Positions 15,715 to 24,530 of a stretch of DNA of 64,000 bases are shown piece after piece. The position numbers and the translations under genes were made by a program. The stretch lies in contig NZ_JAPDPH010000007.1 in NCBI RefSeq assembly GCF_026013475.1, positions 1 through 64,000 of the forward strand. The letters are read 5' to 3'. The DNA is from Micromonospora yasonensis. GTDB taxonomy: Bacteria; Actinomycetota; Actinomycetes; Mycobacteriales; Micromonosporaceae. Below the pieces are notes generated by a model. That model saw only the letters and a list, made by a program, of their open reading frames with translations, did no database searches and was not told the DNA's origin. The first letter of the stretch is position 1, and every line of letters begins with the position of its first letter.

Positions 15715-16673
15715 GGACCGGCGCCGCGGCCGGGCACGTCGGCTACTACCACGAGGCGGTCTGCTACGACTCCGAGGAGCACCTGCTCGCCGTGGTGGTG
15801 CCGTTCCTGCTCGCCGGGGTCGAAGCCGGCGAACCCACGCTGGTGGGTCTCGGCGAACACAACGCGGAACTGGTCCGCCGGGCCCTTCCCGCCGACTCCG
15901 GGGTGGCCTTCCTGCCCGGTGGCGACCTCTACGCCCGCCCGGCCGCCGCGATCAGGGCGTACCGGACGCTGCTGGCCGGACACGTCGCCGAGGGCGCGGA
16001 GCAGATCCGGATCGTCGGCGAGCTGCCGGCTGCCGTCCTCGGCGCGACCTGGGACTGGTGGGCCCGCTACGAGTCGGCCATCAACCACGCGTACGACGAC
16101 TTCCCACTGTGGAGCATGTGCGCGTACGACACCCGGACCACCGCACCGCAGGTGCTGGCGGACGTGGCACGCACCCATCCCCGGACGGCCCGGCCGGACG
16201 GCAGTCACGTGCCCACCGGGTGCTACACCGAACCCGCGAGCTACCTGGCGGAACGACGGCCGGTGCGGCTCGACCCGGTGCAGCGGGCCGCGCCGGTGCT
16301 CGAGCTGACCGACCCGACCCCGGCCGAGGCCCGCGCCGCCGTCCGGGCCGCCGACCGGGGGCAGCTCCCGGCCGACGAGGTCGAGGACCTGATGGTGGCG
16401 GTCAGTGAAATCGTGACCAACGCGCTGCGGCACGGTGACGGACCGGCCCGGATCCGGCTGTGGAGCGGCCCGGACCGGATCGTGGTGACCGTGCACGACC
16501 GCGGGGCCGGCCCGAAGGACCCGTACGCCGGCCTGCTGCCGGCGGGCAACGGCGCGTCCGGCGGCCTCGGGTTGTGGATCAGCCACCAGTCCTGCAACCA
16601 TGTGGCGCTGCACCAGGACGACGGCGGCTTCACCGTCCGGCTGACCGCGGGGAACCCGCACTTCCCGGTCTGA
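15711..16673 (+). CDS. MEDS-HATPase anti-sigma-type serine kinase
   Basis: A 320-residue protein. An N-terminal MEDS domain (about 8-175; GYYHEAVCYDSEEHLLAVVV, AGVEAGEPTLVGLG, then WWARYESAINHAYDDFPLW) is joined to a C-terminal HATPase_c domain (about 210-318). The kinase part shows the N-box VAVSEIVTNALRHGDGPAR, the G1 box VHDRGAGPKDPY, and a G2-like GNGASGGLGLWISHQSCN. This is the RsbW/SpoIIAB-like class seen in Streptomyces. The 4-nt overlap with the MEDS-STAS gene makes a sensor-fused anti-sigma/antagonist couple. The sigma factor target is not encoded next to it. Confidence 0.85.
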   Translation: MRTGAAAGHVGYYHEAVCYDSEEHLLAVVVPFLLAGVEAGEPTLVGLGEHNAELVRRALPADSGVAFLPGGDLYARPAAAIRAYRTLLAGHVAEGAEQIRIVGELPAAVLGATWDWWARYESAINHAYDDFPLWSMCAYDTRTTAPQVLADVARTHPRTARPDGSHVPTGCYTEPASYLAERRPVRLDPVQRAAPVLELTDPTPAEARAAVRAADRGQLPADEVEDLMVAVSEIVTNALRHGDGPARIRLWSGPDRIVVTVHDRGAGPKDPYAGLLPAGNGASGGLGLWISHQSCNHVALHQDDGGFTVRLTAGNPHFPV

Positions 16674-16829
16674 CCGGCTGGGGGAACGGCTCCCGAGCCG
16701 GTCCGGAACCGCCGAAGGCCGGGGTGGGGCTGGGGCTCGCACGCCGACGGCGGTACCGTTGCGCCTCATCATGCCCTGCGGGGCGGTCATCCGCCGGCCT
16801 GGCGCTGGCGAACCGACGGAGGATGGCGA

Positions 16830-18293
16830 ATGTCCAACGGCGAGGAACCGTTCGCACCGCACGACGACGTGTCCGGGCGGCCGAGGTTCGAGACGGCGTT
16901 GCGTGGCTACGACAAACGCCAGGTGGACCGGTACGTCGAGCAGCTGGACGGCGAACTGTCCGCAGTGGTGGCCGGCCGGGACCGGGCGTACGCGCAGGCG
17001 CGGGAGCTGACCGCGCAGCTGCAGCGGGTCCAGGCCGAGGCGGCCGAGCTGCGGCAACGGCCGGCGGAGGTGGACCGGGCGTCCTTCCGCGACCTCGGCC
17101 CGATGGTCGACCAGATCCTCGACCTGGCCGAGCGGCAGGCCGGGCAGATCGCCGAGACCGCCGGCAAGCGGGCCGCCGACCTGCAGGCCCAGGCCGAGAA
17201 GGTGCTGGCCACCGCCCAGGAGGAGGCGGCCCGGGAGCGGCGTGAGCTGGAGGAGGAGCTGTCCCACCGCCGCGCCGAGGCGGAGCGGGCGGACGAGGAG
17301 CGGCGGACCGCCGCGCAGGCGGAGCTGACCGCGATCCGGGAGCTGGCGGAGAAACTGCGGTCGGAGGGGCAGGCCGCTCACGAGCGGGCACAGCAGGAGG
17401 CGAAACGGATCGCCGAGCAGAGCACCCAGCAGGTGGAGCAGGCCCGGTCGGCGTCGGAGGCGCTGGTGAAGGCGGCCCGCACCCAGATCCAGCAGGAGGT
17501 ACAGGCCACCCGGAGCAAGGCCCAGCAGGAGCTGGCCCAGTGGCAGGCCACCATGGCCCGCGAGCTGGACGAGCGGCGGGCCGCCGCCGAGCAGGAGCTG
17601 GCCGACCGGGCCAGCGCCGCCGAGCGGGACATCGCCGCCCTGGTCGCCGAGGCCCAGCAGTACGCCACCGAGGTCCGCGAACGGGCCGACGAGGAGACCG
17701 CGTCCCACCAGGAGCAGCTGTCCACCGTGCAGCAGGAGATCCAGCAGCGGCAGGAGACGCTGGCGCAGCTGCAGGCCGAGCTGGACACCGTCGCCAAGGA
17801 GCTGGAGCGAAGCCAGCAGGAGATCGGGACGGTCGAGCGGGAGGGCGCCGCGCTGGAGGAGCGGCTGGTCGAGGTGCGCCGGGAGCTGGCCGCCGAGACC
17901 AAGCGACTGGACGACGCGCGCCGCGCGGCGGACCTGGCCGAGCAGCATGCCAAGGAGACCCGGGCCCGGGTGCAGCGGGAGGCGAAGCGGGTCGCCGACC
18001 TGGCCGCGGCGGCGGTCATGGCGGCCGCCGCGGGCGGCGCGGAGACCGCCGAGTACCCGATGGTGACGGCGCGAACGCTGGACGAGCCGGTGGTTACCGC
18101 GTCGGCGGAGCGTCCCGCCGTACCCGCTGCGGAGCGACCTGCCCTGGAGGCCGTCCCCGAGCGGCCGGCGCTGGACGGTCCCAGCTTCAACGCGTTCGCG
18201 GTTCGCCCGCCGGCCCCGCGGCACGCCCCGGAGGTGGAGATCACCGGCGAACTTACCGCCGGCCCGGACACCGGGATCCCGGCCAACGCCTGA
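16830..18293 (+). CDS. DivIVA-like long coiled-coil protein
   Basis: A 487-residue protein. An N-terminal DivIVA-type segment (about 15-55; FETALRGYDKRQVDRYVEQL) precedes a nearly continuous coiled coil from about 45 to 400, rich in Glu, Gln, Arg and Ala. The C-terminal ~100 residues are Pro/Ala-rich and probably disordered. Actinobacterial DivIVA relatives and FilP/Scy-type proteins organise polar growth and the cytoskeleton; that role is inferred. ATG 16830 follows GGAGGATGGCGA. The gene has a strong 14-bp terminator just after it. Confidence 0.8.
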   Translation: MSNGEEPFAPHDDVSGRPRFETALRGYDKRQVDRYVEQLDGELSAVVAGRDRAYAQARELTAQLQRVQAEAAELRQRPAEVDRASFRDLGPMVDQILDLAERQAGQIAETAGKRAADLQAQAEKVLATAQEEAARERRELEEELSHRRAEAERADEERRTAAQAELTAIRELAEKLRSEGQAAHERAQQEAKRIAEQSTQQVEQARSASEALVKAARTQIQQEVQATRSKAQQELAQWQATMARELDERRAAAEQELADRASAAERDIAALVAEAQQYATEVRERADEETASHQEQLSTVQQEIQQRQETLAQLQAELDTVAKELERSQQEIGTVEREGAALEERLVEVRRELAAETKRLDDARRAADLAEQHAKETRARVQREAKRVADLAAAAVMAAAAGGAETAEYPMVTARTLDEPVVTASAERPAVPAAERPALEAVPERPALDGPSFNAFAVRPPAPRHAPEVEITGELTAGPDTGIPANA

Positions 18294-18301
18294 CGACGCC
18301 C

Positions 18302-18335
18302 CCTGACCGGCGCCCCGCCCCGGGCGCCGGTCAGG
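18302..18335. terminator. Bidirectional terminator, 14-bp perfect stem
   Basis: Arms CCTGACCGGCGCCC (18302-18315) and GGGCGCCGGTCAGG (18322-18335) enclose a 6-nt loop. The hairpin sits between the convergent coiled-coil gene and the SARP gene. Confidence 0.8.
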
Positions 18336-18415
18336 AGCCGGCCGGCTCATCGTCGTCTCCGCTCCGCCGTACGCGGCCTCCATCATGGTCTCCGGGCGAC
18401 GATCCGAAGGCCGGT

Positions 18416-21400
18416 TCAGGTGCGGCGCAGCGCGGCCAGGTACCGGGCGACCGGGCCGGCGGTGAGCACGCCGCTGCCGGCGCCGGCCAGCTCATCCGCG
18501 GCGGGCAGCAGCTCGTCGTACAGCCGGGCGGCGGCGGCCCGGTCCGCCAGCGCGACGGCCGCCCGGGCGGCGAGGCAGAGCCGCGCCTCGCGCAGCAGGT
18601 CGTGCGGCGATTCCGGCAGGAATCGCAGCGCCTCGGCGGCCTCGTCCCGGCGGCCGGCGGTCAGCGCCGCGAGCGGTCGCACCCACGGCTCGTACGGGCC
18701 CCAGTCGGGGCCGTCGACCAGCGCCGGCCGGAGGTCTTCGTCGGTGGACAGCCGCAGGCAGAGCAGGGCGAACGGAAGCAGTCCCGGGGCCATGCCGGGC
18801 ATCTGACCGCCGTCGAGTCGACCCGCCGCCGCCCGATACGCGGCCTCCGCCTCCGCCCGGCGTCCCTGCACCGCCTCGCGCAGGGCGGCGTACCAGGCGG
18901 TGAAGACGCCGACCAGCGGCAGGTCGTACCGCTCGGCGAGCCGGTCGGCGGCGGCCGCGTGCGCGTCGGCGGCGGCCAGGTCGGCGTACGCGCAGTGTGC
19001 CTGCAGCGCGATGAGGTGCCCCAGCACCTCGAAGGTCAACAGGTGGTGCCGGGCTGCCAGGTCGACCAGTTCGACGCCGATGCGGGCCCGTTCGGGGGCC
19101 AGGCCGGTCCGCCAGAAGGTGTGCATGAACCGGGCGTTGAGGGCGAAGGCCAGCAGCGCCGGTTCGCCCACCTCGCGGGCGATCTCCTCCGCCTCGGCCG
19201 CCGCCCGTCGCCCCCGGTCGGTGGTGCTGCCGCGCAGTTCGAGGGCGAGGGTGCTGAGCAGCCGGCTGCGGCGTTCCGCCGGGTCGGCGGGGAGCGCGAC
19301 GAGGGCGCTCGCGGCGGCGGCGACGATCCGCCGGGACAGTTCCTCGTCGTCGTTGCGGGTCCAGACCGCCGGCACGTCGAAGGCGGCCAGCACGTCGGCG
19401 GTCAGCCCGGGGTCGTCGAGCCGGTCCACGGTGGCGACGGCCTCGGCCCGCAGCCGCCGGGTCCGGTCGAGGTGGCCGGTGACGGCGAGGTTGCGGCCCC
19501 AGCCGATGAGCGCGGCCAGTCGACCGCGTACGTCGTCGCCGCCGGCCCGGTCGTGGGCGGCGACGGCCTGCTGCCAGAGCCGGGCCGCCTCGTGGGGGCG
19601 GTAGCGGCGCTCGGCCCGTGCCGCCGCGTCCCGGGCGTGGCGGGCGGCGCGGGTGGCGGCGGACCGACCGGTGGCCTGTCCGAAGTGGTGGGCGAGGGCG
19701 ACGGCGTCCTCCGGCCGCAGCCGCTCGAGCGCCGCCCCGACGGCGGCGTGCCAGCGGGCCCGGCGCGGTGCCGACACGTCGGTGTAGAGGGTGTCGCGGA
19801 CCAAAATGTGGCTGAACCGGGTGCCGTCCGGGGTGAGGAACCCGGCCTGTACGGCCCGGTCCACGGCGTCGAGCATGGCGTCCTCGCCGACGAGGGCGGC
19901 CAGCACGTCCGCGTCGACGTCCCGGCCGATCACCGCGGCCTGCCGGAGCACCGTACGGGCCGGCTCGGGCAGTTGCGCCAGGCGGTGCCGGATGACGTCC
20001 CGCACGCCGGCCGGGACGGTGTCCAGCGCGGCGGCGCCTGCCACGGCGAGCAGCCGGGCCAGTTCCCGGACGAAGAACGGGTTGCCGCTGCTGCGCCGGT
20101 GCAGCACGCGGACCGCGGCCGGGTCGGGCTGCATCCCGGCAACGGCCCGGACCAGGTCGGCGGTCTCGGCCTCGGACAGCCCGCCCAGATAGACCCGGAC
20201 GGGTTCGGCGCCGGCGAGCCGGGCGAGCGCCGAGGTCAGCTCGGCGGTGATCCCGGTGGCCCGGTAGGTGCCGACCACCAGCACCGGTCCGGTCACCGGC
20301 GCGGGGCCGGTGACCAGGGCGGTCAGCAGGTCGAGGGTGTCCTCGTCGGCCCGGTGCAGGTCGTCGACGACCACCAGCACCGGGGCCTGCCGCGCCGCCC
20401 TGGTCAGCTGCCCGGCGGCGATCTCGTGCAGCCGGTACCGGGCCACGGCCGGCTCCTCGGCTGGCTCGGCGGGCGGCGCCCCGTGCGGGCCGGGCAGCGC
20501 GGCGGCGATCTGCGTCCACGGCCAGGTGGCGGGACCGCCCTCGTACTCGGGCACCCGCCCCCACGCGCCGGTCCAGCCGGCCTCGACAAGTCGGTCGGTG
20601 AGCGCCTCGACGAACGCGGTCTTGCCGGCGCCCGCGTCCCCGGAGACCAGGGCGAGGGCCGGCCGGCCGTGCCGGGCCACCTCCTCGGCGAGCCCGGCCA
20701 ACGCGGCCAGCTCGGCGCCGCGCCCGACGAAGGGCCGCCGGTGCCCGGGCTGCTCGGCGGCGGCGCCCACCCTGGGCAGCGGCCCCATGACGGGTCGGAC
20801 GCGACGGCCCGGCGGCGGCTCGACGGCGGGGGCGACCGCCGATCCGGGCCGTCCGACCGCGGGCGGGGGCGCCAGGGGCGCGTCGAGGTGCGGAGCCTGG
20901 GCCAGGATGTCGGCCTCGAGCCGGCGCAACCCCGGGCCGGGGTCCACCCCGAGTTCCGCCACCAGCACCTCCCGGGCCCGCCGCAGCGCGGCCAACGCGT
21001 CGCCCTGCCGGCCCGTCCGGTAGAGGGCGACGGCGAGCAACTGCCACGCCTCCTCCCGGAACGGGTGGTTGGCGGTGTGGGCGCGCAGATCGGAGGCGGC
21101 CTCGGCACCGCGGCCCAGCGCCAGCAGCGCCTCGGCCCGCCGTTCGACCGCCAGCGTCCGCAGCTCGTCCAGCCGGTCGATCTCCGCCCGTGCCCAGGGC
21201 GCGTCGACGAACTCGGCGTACGCGGGTCCGCGCCAGAGGGCGAGCGCGTCGTCCAGCGCGGCGAGCGACCGCTCGTCCCGCCCGGCCACCCGCAGTTCGC
21301 CCGCCTCGCCGAGCGCCGCCTCGAACCGGCCGGCGTCGACCGTTTCGGGGGCGGCGTGCAGCGCGTACCCGGGTGGGGCGGTGACCAGCAGTCGGGCCGG

Positions 21401-21667
21401 CTGCCGCGGCGGCCGGTCGGGTTCCAGGGCCCGGCGTAGGTCCGCGACGAAGGTCCGGACGGCCGCGACCGCGCCCTCCGGCGGCTCGGCCCAGAGGTCG
21501 CCGACGAGCCGGTCGACCGGCACCACCCGGCCCCGGGCGACCAGCAGGCGCGCCAGCACCGCGCGCGGCCGGGTGCCCTTCAGCGGCACGGGGCCCCGGT
21601 CGTCGGCGGCCACCACCGGCCCGAGCACGCCGAAGGTCACCCTGGGTGCGCTCGGCCGGCTGGTCAC
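18416..21667 (-). CDS. AfsR/SARP-family transcriptional regulator (BTAD-AAA ATPase-TPR)
   Basis: A 1,083-residue regulator. Residues 8-95 form an OmpR-like winged helix (VTFGVLGPVVAADDRGPVPL, then AAVRTFVADLRRALEPD). Residues 100-250 form the BTAD domain. An AAA/STAND ATPase follows, with Walker A SGDAGAGKTAF (343-350) and Walker B VLVVVDDLHRADED. The C-terminal half is TPR/helical repeat. Such large SARPs activate secondary-metabolite or morphological genes. GTG 21667 is chosen because TAGAGT (minus strand, 21680-21675) lies 7 nt upstream, which fits a leaderless start. No biosynthetic cluster is adjacent; the divergent neighbour is a hydrolase. Confidence 0.9.
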   Translation of the reverse strand: MTSRPSAPRVTFGVLGPVVAADDRGPVPLKGTRPRAVLARLLVARGRVVPVDRLVGDLWAEPPEGAVAAVRTFVADLRRALEPDRPPRQPARLLVTAPPGYALHAAPETVDAGRFEAALGEAGELRVAGRDERSLAALDDALALWRGPAYAEFVDAPWARAEIDRLDELRTLAVERRAEALLALGRGAEAASDLRAHTANHPFREEAWQLLAVALYRTGRQGDALAALRRAREVLVAELGVDPGPGLRRLEADILAQAPHLDAPLAPPPAVGRPGSAVAPAVEPPPGRRVRPVMGPLPRVGAAAEQPGHRRPFVGRGAELAALAGLAEEVARHGRPALALVSGDAGAGKTAFVEALTDRLVEAGWTGAWGRVPEYEGGPATWPWTQIAAALPGPHGAPPAEPAEEPAVARYRLHEIAAGQLTRAARQAPVLVVVDDLHRADEDTLDLLTALVTGPAPVTGPVLVVGTYRATGITAELTSALARLAGAEPVRVYLGGLSEAETADLVRAVAGMQPDPAAVRVLHRRSSGNPFFVRELARLLAVAGAAALDTVPAGVRDVIRHRLAQLPEPARTVLRQAAVIGRDVDADVLAALVGEDAMLDAVDRAVQAGFLTPDGTRFSHILVRDTLYTDVSAPRRARWHAAVGAALERLRPEDAVALAHHFGQATGRSAATRAARHARDAAARAERRYRPHEAARLWQQAVAAHDRAGGDDVRGRLAALIGWGRNLAVTGHLDRTRRLRAEAVATVDRLDDPGLTADVLAAFDVPAVWTRNDDEELSRRIVAAAASALVALPADPAERRSRLLSTLALELRGSTTDRGRRAAAEAEEIAREVGEPALLAFALNARFMHTFWRTGLAPERARIGVELVDLAARHHLLTFEVLGHLIALQAHCAYADLAAADAHAAAADRLAERYDLPLVGVFTAWYAALREAVQGRRAEAEAAYRAAAGRLDGGQMPGMAPGLLPFALLCLRLSTDEDLRPALVDGPDWGPYEPWVRPLAALTAGRRDEAAEALRFLPESPHDLLREARLCLAARAAVALADRAAAARLYDELLPAADELAGAGSGVLTAGPVARYLAALRRT

Positions 21668-21674
21668 GTCGACC

Positions 21675-21680
21675 ACTCTA
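21675..21680 (-). promoter_or_regulatory. -10 element TAGAGT, leaderless start for the SARP gene
   Basis: On the minus strand TAGAGT is followed by 7 nt and then the GTG at 21667. No Shine-Dalgarno is present. Confidence 0.5.
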
Positions 21681-21799
21681 GGCAGGCCCCGGCCGGCGGA
21701 CCGGCGCTCCGGCCAGGGCACTCATCCGACACTGATCCGCTGCTCATCCGCCCCGGTCATGGTCGACCCGGACCAGACGACACCCGGAGAGGACCTCTC

Positions 21800-22678
21800 G
21801 TGACACCGATGATCCCTGGATTCGACCAACACCGCGTCCCCGTCGCCGACGGCGTCACCCTGCACGCCGCGGTCGGCGGCACCGGCCGCCCGATCGTGCT
21901 GCTGCACGGGTTCCCGCAGACCCACCTGATGTGGCGGCACGTCGCCGCCGATCTGGCCGCCGATCACACCGTGATCTGCCCGGACCTGCGGGGCTACGGG
22001 GCCAGCGACAAGCCCGTCGACACGGACGGCACGGCCTACGCGAAGCGCACCATGGCCGCCGATGTGGTGGCCCTCGCCCGGGCGCTGGGGCACGAGCGGT
22101 TCGCCCTGGCCGGGCACGACCGGGGCGCCCTGGTGGCCATCCGCGCCGGCCTGGACCACCCGGACGTGGTCACCCACCTGGCCTCGCTGGACGTGCTGCC
22201 CACCCTCGACATGTGGGAGGTCATGCACGGGGTGACCGCCGCCGTCGGATTCCACCTCTACCTGATGGCGCAGCCGCCCGGCCTGCCCGAGCAGCTGATC
22301 GGGGCCGCCCCGGACGCCTTCTTCGGCTACTTCCTGGACCTCTGGGCCGGTGACCCGGACGCGATCCCCGCCGACGTCCGGGCCGCCTACCTGCGGGCCT
22401 GCCGGGCGGCGGTGCCCTCGATCGTCGCCGACTACCGGGCGTCGGCCGGCGTCGACGTCGAGCACGACCGGGCCGACCGGGCGGCGGGGAATCGGCTGCG
22501 CATGCCGGTGACCGTGCTCCAGCAGGACTGGGGATCGGCGCTGGGCTTCGACGCGGCGGCGCTCTGGCGGGCCTGGGCCACGGACCTGCGGCACGTGCCG
22601 GTCCCGTACGGGCACTTCATGGCGGAGGAAGCTCCGGCCGAGGTGGTGAAGGAGCTGCGCGCGTTGCTGGCCCGGTGA
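21800..22678 (+). CDS. Alpha/beta hydrolase, haloacetate dehalogenase/epoxide hydrolase-like
   Basis: A 292-residue alpha/beta hydrolase: IVLLHGFPQTHLMWRHVA (HG oxyanion motif), VICPDLRGYGASDKP, and a nucleophile elbow with Asp, GHDRGALVA. Asp as nucleophile is the mark of haloalkane/fluoroacetate dehalogenases and epoxide hydrolases rather than esterases. The C-terminal His lies in VPYGHFMAEEAP. GTG 21800 is preceded by GGAGAGGA. It is divergent from the SARP gene with a ~130-nt gap, so it may be a SARP target (inference). Confidence 0.88.
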   Translation: MTPMIPGFDQHRVPVADGVTLHAAVGGTGRPIVLLHGFPQTHLMWRHVAADLAADHTVICPDLRGYGASDKPVDTDGTAYAKRTMAADVVALARALGHERFALAGHDRGALVAIRAGLDHPDVVTHLASLDVLPTLDMWEVMHGVTAAVGFHLYLMAQPPGLPEQLIGAAPDAFFGYFLDLWAGDPDAIPADVRAAYLRACRAAVPSIVADYRASAGVDVEHDRADRAAGNRLRMPVTVLQQDWGSALGFDAAALWRAWATDLRHVPVPYGHFMAEEAPAEVVKELRALLAR

Positions 22679-22758
22679 GCAACCGCGTTGACGGGTGCCG
22701 GGGGGAGACGGGCCGCACCTCCGGCACCGGGCACCGCCACCCGTCCCGGGAGTCCCGC

Positions 22759-23065
22759 GTGCCCGCGTACCGTCTCTTCCTCGTCCTCAGCGGCGTCGGC
22801 GCTGCTGGCCGCGAACGTGGTCTGGGCGGTCGGCGCGGTCTGCGTCGACGGCGCGTTGGAGGCCTGGGCCGCCGACGAGATCGGGGTGGCGCGGGTCGGC
22901 CGGGCGTTCGTCCGGGCCGGGCAGCTCGCCCAGGTGGGCACCGTGCTCGGCGCCGGCGTCTTCCTGGTCCCGGTGCTCTGGTTCGCGCTCGCCGCCCGGC
23001 GTTCCGCGGCAACGGTCCACATGGCAATCCCGGACCGCACCCGCGTCGCGCAACCGGCGCCCTGA
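22759..23065 (+). pseudogene. MFS transporter relic (internal deletion, frameshift, 3' truncated)
   Basis: Two pieces of a major-facilitator transporter are joined out of frame. GTG 22759 (behind GGGAG) opens VPAYRLFLVLSGV, the first membrane helix of a DHA3-like MFS protein. After about 22795 the reading jumps to another frame: LLAANVVWAVGAVCVDGALE, AWAADEIGVARVGRAFVRAG, QLAQVGTVLGAGVFLVPVLW. In intact relatives these parts are separated by roughly 70 residues, and several hundred more follow. Both are lost here, and the frame ends at 23065. Confidence rests on recognition of the MFS segments. Confidence 0.65.
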
Positions 23066-23143
23066 GGGTCTTGCCCTGGACCTTGAGGCATGTCAATATT
23101 TGATCACTTTGCGTGTGTCTCTGACTTCGGGGGGTTGATCGAC

Positions 23144-23518
23144 GTGCGGAAGATTTCCTCGATCGCGGCGGCGGCCACACTGGCCGTCGGCTGCACGGGT
23201 GTCGCGGTGGTCAGCGCGGCGGCGCCGGCAAGTGCCACCTGCAGCCACTACCACGAGAACGTCGACACCAAATTCGGCCAGCTCTTCAACGCCAGCAACG
23301 TCAACATCCGCACCGGCCCGCACACGAGCTGCCCCTCCCTGGGCTACGGGCAGTTCAGCCACAGCGTGGACTTCCACTGCTTCACCAACGGCGACCGGGT
23401 GAGCGCGAACGGCCACACCACCTACACCTGGACCTACCTGAAGGACACCACGACCGGGGTGTCCGGCTGGGTCGCCGACGCCCTGCTGGACGGCCTCGGC
23501 AGCGGCATCGCCTGCTGA
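23144..23518 (+). CDS. Small secreted SH3-like domain protein
   Basis: A 124-residue exported protein. The signal peptide (about 1-32) has RK, a hydrophobic Ala/Val core and an ASA cleavage site. The mature part has one bacterial SH3-type unit (SNVNIRTGPHTSCPSLGYGQ, then VDFHCFTNGDRVSANG and WTYLKDTTTGVSGWVADALL), with four Cys that may pair. GTG 23144 follows a G-rich site; TTG 23135 is an alternative. Such proteins bind cell wall or act as secreted ligands. The AT-rich stretch at 23091-23115 probably contains its promoter. Confidence 0.8.
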   Translation: MRKISSIAAAATLAVGCTGVAVVSAAAPASATCSHYHENVDTKFGQLFNASNVNIRTGPHTSCPSLGYGQFSHSVDFHCFTNGDRVSANGHTTYTWTYLKDTTTGVSGWVADALLDGLGSGIAC

Positions 23519-23561
23519 CCGTCCCCGCGCCGGCCGCGACGAGCGGGCAGGATGGCTCGAC

Positions 23562-24530
23562 ATGGACACCATCGAGCCGATCCTGTACCCGCCGATCGAG
23601 CCGTACGCCACGCATCGGGTGGCCGTCGGCGACGGCCACGAGCTGTACGTGGAGGAGGTGGGCCGGCCGGACGGCGTGCCGGTGGTCTTCCTGCACGGCG
23701 GCCCCGGCGGCGGCCTCGTGCCAGCGGCCCGGCGGTTCTTCGACCCGGACCGCTACCGCGTGGTGCTGTTCGACCAGCGGGGCGCGGGCCGGAGCACGCC
23801 GGCGGGTGGCCTGCGCGGCAACACCACCTGGCACCTGGTCGACGACATGGAGGTGATCCGCGAGCGGCTCGGGGTCGACTCGTGGCTGGTGTTCGGCGGG
23901 TCGTGGGGCGTCACCCTCGGCCTGGCGTACGCGCAGACCCACCCCACCCGGGTCACCGGCCTGATCCTGCGCGGCGTCCTGCTCATGCGCCGCACCGAGC
24001 GGGACTGGTTCTACCAGGGCGGCCTGCGCCACCTCCAGCCGGACGAGTGGGACCGGTTCGTCGCGCCGATCCCGGAGCCGGAGCGGGACGACGTGCTGGC
24101 CGCGTACCACCGGCGGTTGCACGGACCGGACGAGGCGGAGGCGCGGGCCTGCGCGGCGGCGTGGGGCCGGTGGGAGGCGGTGAACTCCTCGCTGGTGCCG
24201 GACGCCGGCCTGCTCGCGCACTTCACCGCCGACGCGCACGCCCTGCCGATCGCCCGGATCCTCTCCCACTACGTCTGGCACGGCGGCTTCCTCAGCGCAG
24301 ACACGCAACTCCTCGACGGGGTGGACCGGATCCGCCACCTGCCCGCCGTCATCATCAACGGCCGCTACGACCTGTGCTGCCCAACCGTGTCCGCGTACGA
24401 CCTGGCGCGGCGCTGGCCGGAGGCGGAGCTGCGGATCGTGCCGGACGCCGGGCACTCGGCGGCGGAGCCGGGCATCGCCCGGGAACTGCTACGCGCCACC
24501 GACGAGTTCGCCGTCCGGCTCGCCGGCTGA
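23562..24530 (+). CDS. pip: Prolyl aminopeptidase
   Basis: A 322-residue S33-family peptidase that removes N-terminal proline. Visible signatures are the oxyanion motif VVFLHGGPGGGLVPAARRFF, VVLFDQRGAGRSTP, the nucleophile FGGSWGVTLGLAYAQTHP (Ser in GGSWG), the family-specific RRTERDWFYQGG, an acid region INGRYDLCCP and a catalytic His in PDAGHSAAEPG. The length is normal. CAGGAT (23548-23553) lies 8 nt before ATG 23562, so initiation is probably leaderless. The last 42 nt overlap the end of the convergent nucleotidyltransferase gene. Confidence 0.93.
   Translation: MDTIEPILYPPIEPYATHRVAVGDGHELYVEEVGRPDGVPVVFLHGGPGGGLVPAARRFFDPDRYRVVLFDQRGAGRSTPAGGLRGNTTWHLVDDMEVIRERLGVDSWLVFGGSWGVTLGLAYAQTHPTRVTGLILRGVLLMRRTERDWFYQGGLRHLQPDEWDRFVAPIPEPERDDVLAAYHRRLHGPDEAEARACAAAWGRWEAVNSSLVPDAGLLAHFTADAHALPIARILSHYVWHGGFLSADTQLLDGVDRIRHLPAVIINGRYDLCCPTVSAYDLARRWPEAELRIVPDAGHSAAEPGIARELLRATDEFAVRLAG

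Noticed and set aside
15303-18386. A 1,027-codon minus-strand open frame opposite the MEDS and coiled-coil genes
   Set aside because: A mirror of heptad-repeat coding DNA; no start context and no domain.
17540-21439. A 1,299-codon plus-strand open frame across the coiled-coil gene end and the SARP gene
   Set aside because: It crosses a convergent gene boundary and a strong terminator, and its product is low-complexity. Both real genes have recognisable domains.
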